From an uncultured Clostridia bacterium (lineage in GTDB: Bacteria > Bacillota > Clostridia > Christensenellales > UBA1242), in the NCBI GenBank assembly GCA_934747255.1, contig CAKVGH010000005.1:13222-77221 (forward strand): a stretch of 64,000 nt of DNA, given 5' to 3'. Position numbers and translations under genes: made by a program. The notes beneath the pieces were generated by a model, which had not been told where the DNA came from, did no database searches, and was given only the letters and a program-made list of their open reading frames with translations. Below are positions 27,387-36,034 of the stretch, piece by piece (position 1 is the first letter of the stretch; every line of letters starts with the position of its first letter).

Positions 27387-27929
27387 TTACTTCTTGCCTA
27401 CTTTCTTACCTTCTTTTTGTACAACGACTTCGTCAATGTATCTAATACCATATAGGTGGTAAGGTTCAACTGGTTTTAATGCTCTAATTTTTGCAGCAAC
27501 TTGACCAACATATTCCTTGTCAATACCAGATACAACAACTTTGTCTGCATCTAATGTTTCCAACTTAATACCTTCTGGTTCAACCACTTCAACTGGTTTA
27601 GAGAAACCAATATTCATAACAAGTTTGTTACCTTGTTTTGTTAATCTATAACCAACACCTTTAACAATCAAAGTCTTTTTGAAACCTTCTGTTACACCCA
27701 CAACCATATTGTGAATAAGTGCTCTGTATAGACCGTGTTTTGCTCTTGTTTCGCCTTCGTTGTTATCACGAGTCAAAACAAGTTCGTTTTCTTTTTGTTC
27801 GAGTTTGATTTTAGAATCAATTTCTCTTGTTAATGTGCCTAATTTACCACTAACTGTAATTGTGTTACCGTTAAGTTCAACTTTAACACCTTCTGGTAAG
27901 TGAATAGGCATCTTTCCAATTCTTGACAT
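27387..27929 (-). CDS. rplF: Ribosomal protein L6
   Basis: A 180-aa protein with two similar domains. MSRIGKMPIHLPEGVKVELNG starts it and KEYVGQVAAKIRALKPVEPY is the C-terminal signature. GGAGGAAAAAA is the SD. Confidence 0.97.
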   Translation of the reverse strand: MSRIGKMPIHLPEGVKVELNGNTITVSGKLGTLTREIDSKIKLEQKENELVLTRDNNEGETRAKHGLYRALIHNMVVGVTEGFKKTLIVKGVGYRLTKQGNKLVMNIGFSKPVEVVEPEGIKLETLDADKVVVSGIDKEYVGQVAAKIRALKPVEPYHLYGIRYIDEVVVQKEGKKVGKK

Positions 27930-27949
27930 AATTTTTTCCTCCTATTTTC

Positions 27950-28345
27950 TTACCATACATAAGCAAGTACTTCACCGCCAACTTTTGCTTGACGAGCTTG
28001 CTTATCTGTCATAATTCCTTTGTTTGTGCTGATGATTGCAATTCCAAGACCATTAAGTACTTGTGGCAAATCTTCAACGCTAGAATAAATTCTAAGTCCA
28101 GGTGTAGAAATTCTCTTAATTCCGTTGATAACTTTTTGACCATTAGCACCATATTTTAATGTTACTAAAATGTTCTTTTTAATTCCTTCACCAACGATTT
28201 CTGCACTTTGAATGTAGCCCTCGCTAACCAAAAGGTCGGCAATTGCTTTTTTAATTTGAGATGCAGGTATTTCAACTGTATCGTGTTTTGCTGTTAAAGC
28301 GTTACGAATTCTCGTAAGCATATCTGCGATTGGATCAAATGTCAT
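27950..28345 (-). CDS. rpsH: Ribosomal protein S8
   Basis: A 131-aa central-domain 16S rRNA binder. [19 protein letters not shown] opens the protein and [19 protein letters not shown] carries the conserved C-terminal RNA-binding motif. Confidence 0.97.
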   Translation of the reverse strand: MTFDPIADMLTRIRNALTAKHDTVEIPASQIKKAIADLLVSEGYIQSAEIVGEGIKKNILVTLKYGANGQKVINGIKRISTPGLRIYSSVEDLPQVLNGLGIAIISTNKGIMTDKQARQAKVGGEVLAYVW

Positions 28346-28363
28346 AATAATTACCCTCCTTTT

Positions 28364-28549
28364 TTACCAACTTGCCTTCTTTACTCCAGGAATTTCGCCA
28401 TTGTTAGCCATTTTCCTGAAACAAACTCTGCAAATACCATATTTTTTTAACACAGCGTGAGGTCTTCCGCAAATTGTGCAACGAGTATATTCTCTTGTTG
28501 AGAATTTTTGTTCTCTTTGTTGCTTGATTTTCAATGCTTTTCTTGCCAT
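28364..28549 (-). CDS. rpsN: Ribosomal protein S14, zinc form
   Basis: A 61-aa type-Z S14. C24-x2-C27 and C40-x2-C43 bind zinc; the protein ends [11 protein letters not shown]. This short zinc form inside the spc cluster is usual in Gram-positive bacteria. Confidence 0.97.
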   Translation of the reverse strand: MARKALKIKQQREQKFSTREYTRCTICGRPHAVLKKYGICRVCFRKMANNGEIPGVKKASW

Positions 28550-28557
28550 AAACCCTC

Positions 28558-29112
28558 CTAATTCATAAATGGGAAGCCAAGTAGATTTAATAGAGAATAT
28601 GCTTCCTTATCTGTGTTTGCTGTTGTTACAACGATAATATCGAAACCTCTAATTTTTTCGATTTTATCATAAGAAATCTCTGGGAAAATAAGTTGTTCTT
28701 TGATACCAAGAGCATAGTTGCCTCTGCCATCAAATGACTTTTTGCTAATTCCCTTAAAATCTCTAACTCTTGGAAGAGCGATTGAAATTAACTTGTCGAT
28801 AAATTCATACATCTTCTTACCACGAAGTGTAACTTTTGCTCCGATTTTTTGTCCTTCACGGAGTTTGAAGTTTGAAATTGAGTGCTTAGATTCAACAACC
28901 AATGGTTTTTGACCTGCAATAAGACCAATTTCTTCAACTGCAAGGTTAAAACTCTTGCTGTTATCTTTACAATCACCAAGTCCTGCATTCAAAACAACTT
29001 TTGAAAGTTTTGGAACTTCGTTGATATTTTTGTAACCAAATTCTTTTTCAAGTGCTGGTACAACTGTATCGATATAATATTGTTCTAATCTATTTTTTTC
29101 TGTATTAGCCAT
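28558..29112 (-). CDS. rplE: Ribosomal protein L5
   Basis: A 184-aa 5S rRNA-binding protein. [34 protein letters not shown] and [17 protein letters not shown] match the family. Position after rplX is canonical. Confidence 0.97.
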   Translation of the reverse strand: MANTEKNRLEQYYIDTVVPALEKEFGYKNINEVPKLSKVVLNAGLGDCKDNSKSFNLAVEEIGLIAGQKPLVVESKHSISNFKLREGQKIGAKVTLRGKKMYEFIDKLISIALPRVRDFKGISKKSFDGRGNYALGIKEQLIFPEISYDKIEKIRGFDIIVVTTANTDKEAYSLLNLLGFPFMN

Positions 29113-29130
29113 TATTATTTAATTCCTCCA

Positions 29131-29676
29131 TTAAGCCTTTTTAGATGCTTTTTTTGTAGTTGTTTTTTTTGCATCTTCAGTTTTTTCTGTTTTTTTAGTT
29201 GCTGGCTTTTTTGCAGGAGCTTTCTTTGTAGTAGTTGCTTTTGCAGTTGTCTTTTTTGTAGCTGGTTTTTCAGCCTTAACTTCTGCTTTTGCTTCTACCT
29301 TTTTATCTTCTGCTTTTTTGTCAGCTTTCTTTGTTTCTTTTTTTGGTTTTACATATTTAGCATCAAGTTCTGCACCACACTTTTTGCAAACTCTAACATG
29401 TTTGTCATCTTTAAGAGTGTGAGCAACTCTTGTAGCTTTGTCACAATGTGGACAAATTACCATAACATTGCTTGCATCAAATGGTGCTTCTGCCTTGATA
29501 ATTTGTGATTTATCTTGGGTATTTCTAGCCTTTTTGTGCTTGCTTACAATGTTAATATTTTCAACAATAACTTTGTTTGACTTTGGACTAACAGCCTTAA
29601 CTTTACCTTTTTTGCCGTTTTCCTTGCCACTAATAACTAAAACTGTATCGCCTTTTTTAATTGATAAATTTTTCAT
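29131..29676 (-). CDS. rplX: Ribosomal protein L24 with basic C-terminal extension
   Basis: A 181-aa protein; the family is usually about 105 aa. Residues 1-105 are ordinary L24: KKGDTVLVISGKENGKKGKV, CPHCDKATRV and VCKKCGAELD. From about residue 110 a low-complexity tail of lysine, alanine, threonine and proline (KKAPAKKPATKKTEK) resembles eukaryotic histone H1 tails and the end of the membrane protein at 38850-41504. The tail may contact rRNA. No frame disruption is seen. Confidence 0.94.
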   Translation of the reverse strand: MKNLSIKKGDTVLVISGKENGKKGKVKAVSPKSNKVIVENINIVSKHKKARNTQDKSQIIKAEAPFDASNVMVICPHCDKATRVAHTLKDDKHVRVCKKCGAELDAKYVKPKKETKKADKKAEDKKVEAKAEVKAEKPATKKTTAKATTTKKAPAKKPATKKTEKTEDAKKTTTKKASKKA

Positions 29677-29687
29677 ATATTAGCCTC

Positions 29688-30056
29688 CTATAATACCTCA
29701 GGAGCAAGAGATACGATTTTTGTATATCCTTTTTCACGAAGTTCACGAGCAACTGGCCCGAAAATTCTTGTTCCCTTTGGTTCTTTGTTATTGTCGATAA
29801 TTACGGCAGCATTGTCGTCAAAACGAATATGTGAGCCGTCTGGTCTTTTTAGACCTTTTGTTGTTCTAACGATAACCGCTTTAACAACATCACCTTTTTT
29901 AGCAACTCCACCTGGGATTGCACTTTTTACACTGGCAACAATAATATCACCAATATTTGAACTCTTTCTTAAAGAGCCACCAAGTAGTCTAATACACATA
30001 ATTTCTTTTGCACCTGTGTTATCAGCAACTTTAAGTCTTGTTTGTGGTTGTACCAT
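29688..30056 (-). CDS. rplN: Ribosomal protein L14
   Basis: A 122-aa protein. [21 protein letters not shown] and [28 protein letters not shown] (N- and C-terminal family signatures) are intact. Located between rpsQ and rplX. Confidence 0.97.
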   Translation of the reverse strand: MVQPQTRLKVADNTGAKEIMCIRLLGGSLRKSSNIGDIIVASVKSAIPGGVAKKGDVVKAVIVRTTKGLKRPDGSHIRFDDNAAVIIDNNKEPKGTRIFGPVARELREKGYTKIVSLAPEVL

Positions 30057-30068
30057 ATTGATTTCTCC

Positions 30069-30326
30069 TTATTTTGCCTTTTCGATAATTTTACTTACTC
30101 TGTGATATTTGTCTTTTGACAAATGTCTTGTTTCAACGATTTCGACTGTATCGCCTACATTGCACTCATTATTTTCATCGTGAGCCTTGAAATTTTTTGT
30201 TTTCTTAACTACTTTTCCATAAAGAGGGTGCTTAACATTGCTTGTAACAGCAACAGTAACAGTCTTGTCCATCTTGTTTGAAACAACAAGGCCTATTCTT
30301 TTTCTTCTTTCATTGCGTTCTTCCAT
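30069..30326 (-). CDS. rpsQ: Ribosomal protein S17
   Basis: An 85-aa OB-fold primary rRNA binder. [20 protein letters not shown] and [20 protein letters not shown] are diagnostic. Confidence 0.97.
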   Translation of the reverse strand: MEERNERRKRIGLVVSNKMDKTVTVAVTSNVKHPLYGKVVKKTKNFKAHDENNECNVGDTVEIVETRHLSKDKYHRVSKIIEKAK

Positions 30327-30339
30327 TGTTTAATCCTCC

Positions 30340-30543
30340 TTATGCTCTCTTGCCAGCAAGTTCTCTTTCTTTCAAGATAGTCTTAACTTTGGCAATGTCC
30401 TTTTTTGTAGTATTTAACATCATTGGGTTTGTTAATTGACCAGTAGCGTGTTGAAAACGCAAATTGAAAAGTTCTACTTTTAGTGATTTCAATTTTTCGT
30501 TAAGTTCTGCTGTGGTCATATTCTTAAAATCTACCGTTTTCAT
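30340..30543 (-). CDS. rpmC: Ribosomal protein L29
   Basis: A 67-aa helical hairpin protein at the tunnel exit. [21 protein letters not shown] and [21 protein letters not shown] match the family. Its ATG overlaps the rplP stop by 1 nt. Confidence 0.96.
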   Translation of the reverse strand: MKTVDFKNMTTAELNEKLKSLKVELFNLRFQHATGQLTNPMMLNTTKKDIAKVKTILKERELAGKRA

Positions 30544-30986
30544 TACTTGCTACCACCTTCATTAGTTTCTGTTTGTTGTTCTGCTTTTTTAACAAACTTG
30601 CATTTGATTGGAAGTTTGTTAGAAGCAAGTCTTAATGCTTCTCTTGCAACATCTTCTGGAACACCAGCCATTTCAAAAAGTACTCTTCCTGGTTTAACGA
30701 CTGCTACCCAATATTCAACTGAACCTTTACCACCACCCATACGAGTTCCTGCAGGTTGTTGTGTAATTGGTTTGTGTGGGAAAATATCAATCCATACTTT
30801 TCCGCCACGCTTAATAAATCTTGTCATTGCAACACGGGCTGCTTCAATTTGATTTGACTTAATCCATGCTGGCTCAGTAGCAACTAGTCCATATTCGCCG
30901 TAAGCGATTTTGTTACCTCTTGTTGCCTTACCTGTCATTCTGCCACGCATTTGTTTTCTTCTTTTTACTCTTTTAGGCATCAACAT
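30543..30986 (-). CDS. rplP: Ribosomal protein L16
   Basis: A 147-aa protein that helps organise the peptidyl transferase and A-site region. [21 protein letters not shown] opens it, and [21 protein letters not shown] is the second signature. It overlaps rpsC by 14 nt; a start two codons later is possible. Confidence 0.97.
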   Translation of the reverse strand: MLMPKRVKRRKQMRGRMTGKATRGNKIAYGEYGLVATEPAWIKSNQIEAARVAMTRFIKRGGKVWIDIFPHKPITQQPAGTRMGGGKGSVEYWVAVVKPGRVLFEMAGVPEDVAREALRLASNKLPIKCKFVKKAEQQTETNEGGSK

Positions 30987-31647
30987 CTTGATTTACCTCC
31001 TCTTTTGGAGTCTTTTTACCAATAACTTCGCCATTGTATACCCAAACCTTAACACCGATGATACCGAATGTTGTCAATGCTTCTGCAAAGCCATAATCAA
31101 TATCTGCTCTTAATGTTTGAAGTGGCAAGCTACCTTCTAGATAGAATTCTGATTTTGCAATTTCTGCACCACCAAGTCTTCCACTAACCATAATTTTAAC
31201 ACCCTTGGCACCAGCCTTCATTGTTTTTTGAACGGCTTGCTTTGCAGCTCTCTTCCAAGCAACACGCTTTTCAAGTTGGCTAGCAATTGATTGTGCTACA
31301 AGTGTTGCATCAACATCAGGTCTTTTAACTTCCTTGATGTTTAATGTAATGTTTTTACTATCTGATAATTTTGCAAGTGCTTTTTTGATTACTTCAATTT
31401 CTGCACCCTTAACACCAATAAGCATTCCAGGGCGTGAAGCATAAACATTAACTGTGAGTCTGTTTTCAGTTCTTGCAATTTCTACTTTGGAGATACCACA
31501 TTGATTGTAGTTCTTGTTAATATATTGACGGATTTTCTTATCTTCTAAAATATATTTAGAGAAAGTTTTTTTGTCTGCATACCAAGTTGAAGACCAATCT
31601 TTAATAACTCCAATTCTAAATCCATTTGGATTAACCTTTTGTCCCAT
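30973..31647 (-). CDS. rpsC: Ribosomal protein S3
   Basis: A 224-aa small-subunit protein at the mRNA entry site. [20 protein letters not shown], a KH domain with [18 protein letters not shown], and [21 protein letters not shown] in the C-terminal domain are all intact. Confidence 0.97.
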   Translation of the reverse strand: MGQKVNPNGFRIGVIKDWSSTWYADKKTFSKYILEDKKIRQYINKNYNQCGISKVEIARTENRLTVNVYASRPGMLIGVKGAEIEVIKKALAKLSDSKNITLNIKEVKRPDVDATLVAQSIASQLEKRVAWKRAAKQAVQKTMKAGAKGVKIMVSGRLGGAEIAKSEFYLEGSLPLQTLRADIDYGFAEALTTFGIIGVKVWVYNGEVIGKKTPKEEVNQDVDA

Positions 31648-31664
31648 TCTTTCTTCTCTCCCTT

Positions 31665-32057
31665 TTAATTTTGCTTAACAGTATCTAAAATTACTGTGAT
31701 ATGTGATGTTCTTTTTAATATTCTGTCGCCTCTGCCTTTTGCTCTTGGCATCATTCTCTTCATCAAAGGTCCTTCGTTAGCATAGCAAGCTGCAACAAAC
31801 AAATCTTCTTTGTTCATTGAAAGATTGTGTTCTGCATTTGCAGCAGCAGAATTTAATACCTTCAAAATTACTGGTGAAGCATAGTGTGGAGTGTTTTCTA
31901 GTATTGCAACTGCTTCGTAGTATTTTTTGTTTCTAATTAAATCCAAAATTTTGCCTGCTTTCAAAGAAGCCATGTGGATATAACTAGCAGTAGCACGAGG
32001 GCGCTTGTCTTTTGTTTCAGCAATTCTTGCTGATTTTTCTCTAATTCTCTTTGCCAT
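31665..32057 (-). CDS. rplV: Ribosomal protein L22
   Basis: A 130-aa protein whose hairpin lines the exit tunnel. RKKYYEAV-like helix, VLNSAAANAEHNLSMNKEDLF and MPRAKGRGDRILKRTSHITVI are conserved. The N-terminus is extended by about 15 charged residues compared with Bacillus. Confidence 0.96.
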   Translation of the reverse strand: MAKRIREKSARIAETKDKRPRATASYIHMASLKAGKILDLIRNKKYYEAVAILENTPHYASPVILKVLNSAAANAEHNLSMNKEDLFVAACYANEGPLMKRMMPRAKGRGDRILKRTSHITVILDTVKQN

Positions 32058-32068
32058 AATTTATCCTC

Positions 32069-32353
32069 CTATGCTTTTTTAACTGCTGTCTTTTCACTGA
32101 CAGAATGTCCTTTGAAAGTTCTTGTTGGAGCAAATTCTCCAAGTTTATGTCCTACCATATCGGCTGTGCAGTAAACAGGGATATGTTTTTTGCCGTTGTA
32201 AACAGCAATTGTGTGACCAACGAATTCTGGGTAGATTGTTGAACTTCTACTCCAAGTTTTAACAACTTTCTTTTCGCCAGATTCGTTCATTTTTAATATT
32301 CTATTTTTTAACCTTTCTTCAATATAAGGTTTCTTTTTTAATGATCTACTCAT
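32069..32353 (-). CDS. rpsS: Ribosomal protein S19
   Basis: A 94-aa head protein. [40 protein letters not shown] and [15 protein letters not shown] are diagnostic. Confidence 0.97.
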   Translation of the reverse strand: MSRSLKKKPYIEERLKNRILKMNESGEKKVVKTWSRSSTIYPEFVGHTIAVYNGKKHIPVYCTADMVGHKLGEFAPTRTFKGHSVSEKTAVKKA

Positions 32354-32364
32354 GTTTTACTCTC

Positions 32365-33189
32365 CTAGTTTACTCTCTTAATGATAAATTTTGAAGAATT
32401 CTTTTTCTTATTTCTTGTCTTACCAACAGCCTTCTTACCCCAAGGTGTCATAGGTGCAGAGTGACCAACTGGGTTCTTACCTTCACCACCACCATGTGGG
32501 TGATCAACTGGGTTCATAACAGCACCACGAACATGTGGTCTAACGCCCATGTGACGCATTCTTCCTGCTTTACCAATATTTACAATTTCATGATCCAAGT
32601 TACCAACTTGACCTACTGTTGCACGGCAAGCAAGTACTACTGTTCTCATTTCTCCTGATGGAAGTCTTAAAGTTGCTCTTCCATTTTCCTTAGCCATTAA
32701 ACGAACTTCGTTACCAGCACTTCTGCCGATTGCTCCGCCCTTTCCTGGTTCCATTTCTACATTGTGGATAACGATACCTACTGGCATACTGTCAAGTGGC
32801 ATTGCGTTTCCTACCTTAACTTCAACATTCTTACCGCTGATAACTGTGTCACCAACATTAAGTCCGTTTGGAGCTAAAATATATCTCTTTTCGCCATCAG
32901 CATAATTAAGTAATGCGATGTTTGCTGTTCTGTTTGGGTCATATTCCAAACTAACAACCTTTGCTGGAATATCGTCTTTATTTCTCTTAAAGTCGATAAC
33001 TCTGTATTTTCTTCTATTTCCACCACCGATGTGACGAACTGTTATTCTACCATAACTATTGCGTCCACCTGTCTTTTTAAGACTTGTTAGCAAACTCTTT
33101 TCTGGTGCAACCTTTGAAAGATTAGAATAATCAAGAGTGCTTAAATGTCTCATTGAAGGAGTGGTTGGTCTATTTGTTTTCAAAGCCAT
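32365..33189 (-). CDS. rplB: Ribosomal protein L2
   Basis: A 274-aa protein next to the peptidyl transferase centre. The conserved [23 protein letters not shown] histidine region is present (shown here in part: [17 protein letters not shown]), along with [17 protein letters not shown] near the N-terminus. Confidence 0.97.
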   Translation of the reverse strand: MALKTNRPTTPSMRHLSTLDYSNLSKVAPEKSLLTSLKKTGGRNSYGRITVRHIGGGNRRKYRVIDFKRNKDDIPAKVVSLEYDPNRTANIALLNYADGEKRYILAPNGLNVGDTVISGKNVEVKVGNAMPLDSMPVGIVIHNVEMEPGKGGAIGRSAGNEVRLMAKENGRATLRLPSGEMRTVVLACRATVGQVGNLDHEIVNIGKAGRMRHMGVRPHVRGAVMNPVDHPHGGGEGKNPVGHSAPMTPWGKKAVGKTRNKKKNSSKFIIKRVN

Positions 33190-33201
33190 AATGTCCTCCT
33201 A

Positions 33202-33498
33202 TTATGATAGACTATCGAAGAACTCAATAGATTTGCTGTCAGCAGTAAGTGTAACAAATGCTTTTTTGTAACTTGCTGTATAGCCAGATGTTCTTCCTCT
33301 ATCTTGTGATTTTAATTTTCCTTGAACATTCAATGTGTTCACTTTTGAAACTTTAACCTTAAAGATGTTTTCGATTGCTTTTTTAATTTCTACTTTGCTT
33401 GCATCTTTTGCAACCATAAATGTGTACTTTTTGTTAGCAATGTCTGCATAACTCTTTTCTGTTAAAATTGGCTTAATAATAATATCATAATCTCTCAT
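33202..33498 (-). CDS. rplW: Ribosomal protein L23
   Basis: A 98-aa tunnel-exit protein that docks trigger factor and SRP. IIKPILTEKSYADIANKKYTF and AIENIFKVKVSKVNTLNVQGK match the family. It overlaps rplD by 1 nt (TAATG). Confidence 0.97.
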   Translation of the reverse strand: MRDYDIIIKPILTEKSYADIANKKYTFMVAKDASKVEIKKAIENIFKVKVSKVNTLNVQGKLKSQDRGRTSGYTASYKKAFVTLTADSKSIEFFDSLS

Positions 33499-34124
33499 TA
33501 TTCTGCGTAAGCCTCCTCAATTGTTTTGATTGCTTCTTTGCTTGCTAAAACATTTTTGTTTGCAACAATTTGGTATGTGTTAACAAGTTTTGCATCAACA
33601 ACTTCCAAGTTTGGAATGTTTGCTGTTGCTCTCAACAAGTTTTCGTCAGCGTTTAATGTAACGAACAATGTTTTTCCAGCAAACTTGAAATTATCAATAA
33701 CTTCTTGTGCAAGTTTTGTTTTTCCTGCTTCTAATTCGAAGTTGTTAACGACCTTAAATTCCTTGTTTGCAAGTTTTGTTGATAATGCACTAGCAAATGC
33801 TGATTTTCTTGTTGATTTATTAACTTTCTTTGAAAAGTCCCTTGGCTTTGGTGCAAATACAACACCACCACCTGTGAATTGTGGACCTTTTGTGTCGCCG
33901 TGACGAGCACGACCTGTATGTTTTTGAGCCCAAGGTTTTTTAGCATGTCCTCTAACTTCACTACGAGTTAAGGTGCTTTTGTTGCCTTGTCTTTGATTAG
34001 CAAGATATGCAACAACTACTTCGTGAATCAATGCTTCGTTATATTCAGCGCCGAAAACATTTTCTTTCAAGGTCATTGTTCCAACTTCTTCTGCTTTCAA
34101 ATTATAAACTTTAACTTTTGGCAT
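33498..34124 (-). CDS. rplD: Ribosomal protein L4
   Basis: A 208-aa protein with an extended tunnel loop (RSEVRGHAKKPWAQKHTGRAR, GDTKGPQFTGGGVVFAPKPRD). L4 is the classical autoregulator of S10 operons in E. coli; a structured leader precedes rpsJ here, but L4 binding is only a possibility. Confidence 0.97.
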   Translation of the reverse strand: MPKVKVYNLKAEEVGTMTLKENVFGAEYNEALIHEVVVAYLANQRQGNKSTLTRSEVRGHAKKPWAQKHTGRARHGDTKGPQFTGGGVVFAPKPRDFSKKVNKSTRKSAFASALSTKLANKEFKVVNNFELEAGKTKLAQEVIDNFKFAGKTLFVTLNADENLLRATANIPNLEVVDAKLVNTYQIVANKNVLASKEAIKTIEEAYAE

Positions 34125-34144
34125 AATTTTTAACTCCTTTTATC

Positions 34145-34780
34145 CTATTTTGCTTTTACAGCGCTCTTGATTGTAACTATTGCACCAGTAGAACCAGGAA
34201 TAGCACCTTTAATCAATAATATATTGCGGTCTGCATCAACCTTTACGATTTGAAGATTTTGGATTGTAACTTTTTCGTTACCATATTGTCCTGGCATCTT
34301 CTTGCCTTTTAATACTCTTGATACATGTGAGTTAGCACCAGTAGAACCAACTGACCTGTGTGTTAATGAAACACCGTGAGTCATTCTTAATCTGCCGTGA
34401 TTCCATCTTTGAATAACGCCAGTGTATCCACGACCTCTTGTTTTACCAGAAACATCGACCATATCGCCTTCTGCAAACATATCACATTTGATTACTGAAC
34501 CAACTTCGTAGTTGTCCATACCATCAATTTTGATTTCTGCAACATGTTTCTTTGGTGTAACATTGGCTTTTTTGAATTCGCCAAGTTCTGCTTTATTAAG
34601 TAAGTTTTCTCTTGTTTCCAAGAATGCTACTTTCAAAGCATCGTATCCATCTTTATCAACTGTCTTTTTTTGAATAACAGAAAGTGGACCTGCTTCTACA
34701 ACAGTTACAGGAATAACTAAACCCTTGTCTGAAAAGATTTGTGTCATTCCAAGTTTCTTTCCTAAAAATTGTTTTTTCAT
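34145..34780 (-). CDS. rplC: Ribosomal protein L3
   Basis: A 211-aa protein. KKQFLGKKLGMTQIFSDKG and THGVSLTHRSVGSTGANSHVS plus RVLKGKKMPGQYGNEKVTIQ are the family signatures. It follows rpsJ by 14 nt. Confidence 0.97.
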   Translation of the reverse strand: MKKQFLGKKLGMTQIFSDKGLVIPVTVVEAGPLSVIQKKTVDKDGYDALKVAFLETRENLLNKAELGEFKKANVTPKKHVAEIKIDGMDNYEVGSVIKCDMFAEGDMVDVSGKTRGRGYTGVIQRWNHGRLRMTHGVSLTHRSVGSTGANSHVSRVLKGKKMPGQYGNEKVTIQNLQIVKVDADRNILLIKGAIPGSTGAIVTIKSAVKAK

Positions 34781-34794
34781 CTTCCGTCACCGCC

Positions 34795-35103
34795 TTATAG
34801 TTTGATATTGATGTCTACGCCTGCTGGAAGGTCAAGTTTCATTAAACCGTCAACTGCTTTTGCTGATGGTGTTAAAACATCAATAATCCTTTTGTGTGTT
34901 CTAATTTCGAATTGTTCACGACTATCTTTGTGTTTGTGTGGTGAACGAATTACTGTTACAACTTCCTTGTCTGTTGGAAGTGGTATTGGGCCACTGATTG
35001 TGCAACCCAATTTTTCAGCAGTATGAATAATTCTTGCTGCTGCTTGGTCAATCAAAGAATGATCGAACGCTTTGAGTTTTATTCTAATTTTTTGTGTTGC
35101 CAT
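34795..35103 (-). CDS. rpsJ: Ribosomal protein S10
   Basis: A 102-aa protein that also works as NusE in antitermination. [21 protein letters not shown] and [21 protein letters not shown] are diagnostic. The start at MATQKIR has GGAGGAAAA upstream; nine further in-frame codons upstream are leader. First gene of the S10-spc-alpha cluster. Confidence 0.97.
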   Translation of the reverse strand: MATQKIRIKLKAFDHSLIDQAAARIIHTAEKLGCTISGPIPLPTDKEVVTVIRSPHKHKDSREQFEIRTHKRIIDVLTPSAKAVDGLMKLDLPAGVDINIKL

Positions 35104-35308
35104 TTTTCCTCCATTATTTTTGTTAAACAAGTATATATTAACACTGCCCCGTGTGTTTCCTGACTACGAACTTAAAAAAAGCGGAACAATGCGTCTTGTT
35201 TAATCGTTTGACTGGCTGTCAAACTAGTCGACCAAAATTCTCTCCACAAGCCATAATGACTGCTCGTGTAGTAACCTTTGGCGTCAACCCATAGTCCATA
35301 GCAGGTAT
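35104..35308 (-). promoter_or_regulatory. Structured 5' leader of the S10 operon
   Basis: About 200 nt between the S10 promoter and rpsJ, less AT-rich than other intergenic DNA here. It includes a perfect 7-bp hairpin, GTTTGAC-AGCCA-GTCAAAC (35206-35224), and further potential pairing either side. Such leaders are typical sites of ribosomal-protein feedback or transcript antitermination; the ligand is not known. Confidence 0.55.
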
Positions 35309-35337
35309 ATTGTATTATATCAAGCAAATAAAGTCAA
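35309..35337 (-). promoter_or_regulatory. Promoter of the S10-spc-alpha cluster
   Basis: TTGACT-17-TACAAT on the minus strand, with a second overlapping extended -10 (TGA-TATAAT, 35314-35322). Confidence 0.75.
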
Positions 35338-35451
35338 TAGTTTTTTGCAAGTTTTTCAAAATTTATTTTTCAACTTTTTTGCGGTATTTTTTGCTAAATA
35401 TTTCACTTCCAAAATATACGATTTTATATTCTCAAACTCTTTATAAGCACA

Positions 35452-35480
35452 ACAAAAAAGCCAGCACTATGGCTGACTTA
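35452..35480 (-). terminator. Terminator of the DUF1858 gene
   Basis: AGTCAGC pairs with GCTGGCT (one G-U) around a 6-nt loop, followed by six T residues on the minus strand, 25 nt beyond the stop codon. Confidence 0.8.
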
Positions 35481-35503
35481 AATTTTTTTATTGATATTTC
35501 ATT

Positions 35504-35704
35504 TTATCTTTCGTTGAGTTTTTTTATTAGCAAATCAATATCTATTCCGTGAACGCTTGCGGCTTCCTCGAGTGACTCCATTTGAGCAGCAGGACAAGCA
35601 AAGCAATGCATTCCAAATCCCATAAGAATTGTTCCCGCATCTTTTTTATAATTAAGCACTTCGGCAAGTGTCATATCTTTTTTAATTTCTATTTTCTTTC
35701 TCAT
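35504..35704 (-). CDS. DUF1858 small cysteine-motif protein
   Basis: A 66-aa protein. The pattern DMTLAEVLNYKKDAGTILMGF then GMHCFACPAAQMESLEEAA is typical of DUF1858 proteins, which carry a CxxCPxA motif and are often found near redox or hybrid-cluster proteins; the function is not established. The start at MRKKIEIK was chosen because AAAGGAG lies 7 nt upstream, which makes the earlier ATG part of the SD region. Monocistronic. Confidence 0.82.
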   Translation of the reverse strand: MRKKIEIKKDMTLAEVLNYKKDAGTILMGFGMHCFACPAAQMESLEEAASVHGIDIDLLIKKLNER

Positions 35705-35726
35705 AACTTTCTCCTTTAACAAATAT

Positions 35727-35755
35727 AGTATAAACTTTTATTTTATCGTTTGCAA
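35727..35755 (-). promoter_or_regulatory. Promoter of the DUF1858 gene
   Basis: TTGCAA-17-TATACT on the minus strand. The remaining AT-rich DNA up to 36034 shows nothing recognisable. Confidence 0.65.
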
Positions 35756-36034
35756 CAGTCAAAAATGATTTTTTCAAAAAACTTACAATTATTTGATAAC
35801 CATATTGGCTTTAATTAAACATTCTTATCGTTTTTCATTATTTTGTTTTTTTGCTTTTTGATTTTTTTATTTGTGTATTGTCATATTATAGTAGCGAATT
35901 TCAATTTAGAGTTTAATCAAATTTTATTTAGCAAGAACACTTAAATAACAGCAAAATATTTAGTCAACTTTTACCAACAAATATATTCAATTTTTTATTT
36001 TATATTTTAAGGTTTTTATTCTACTTAATATATA

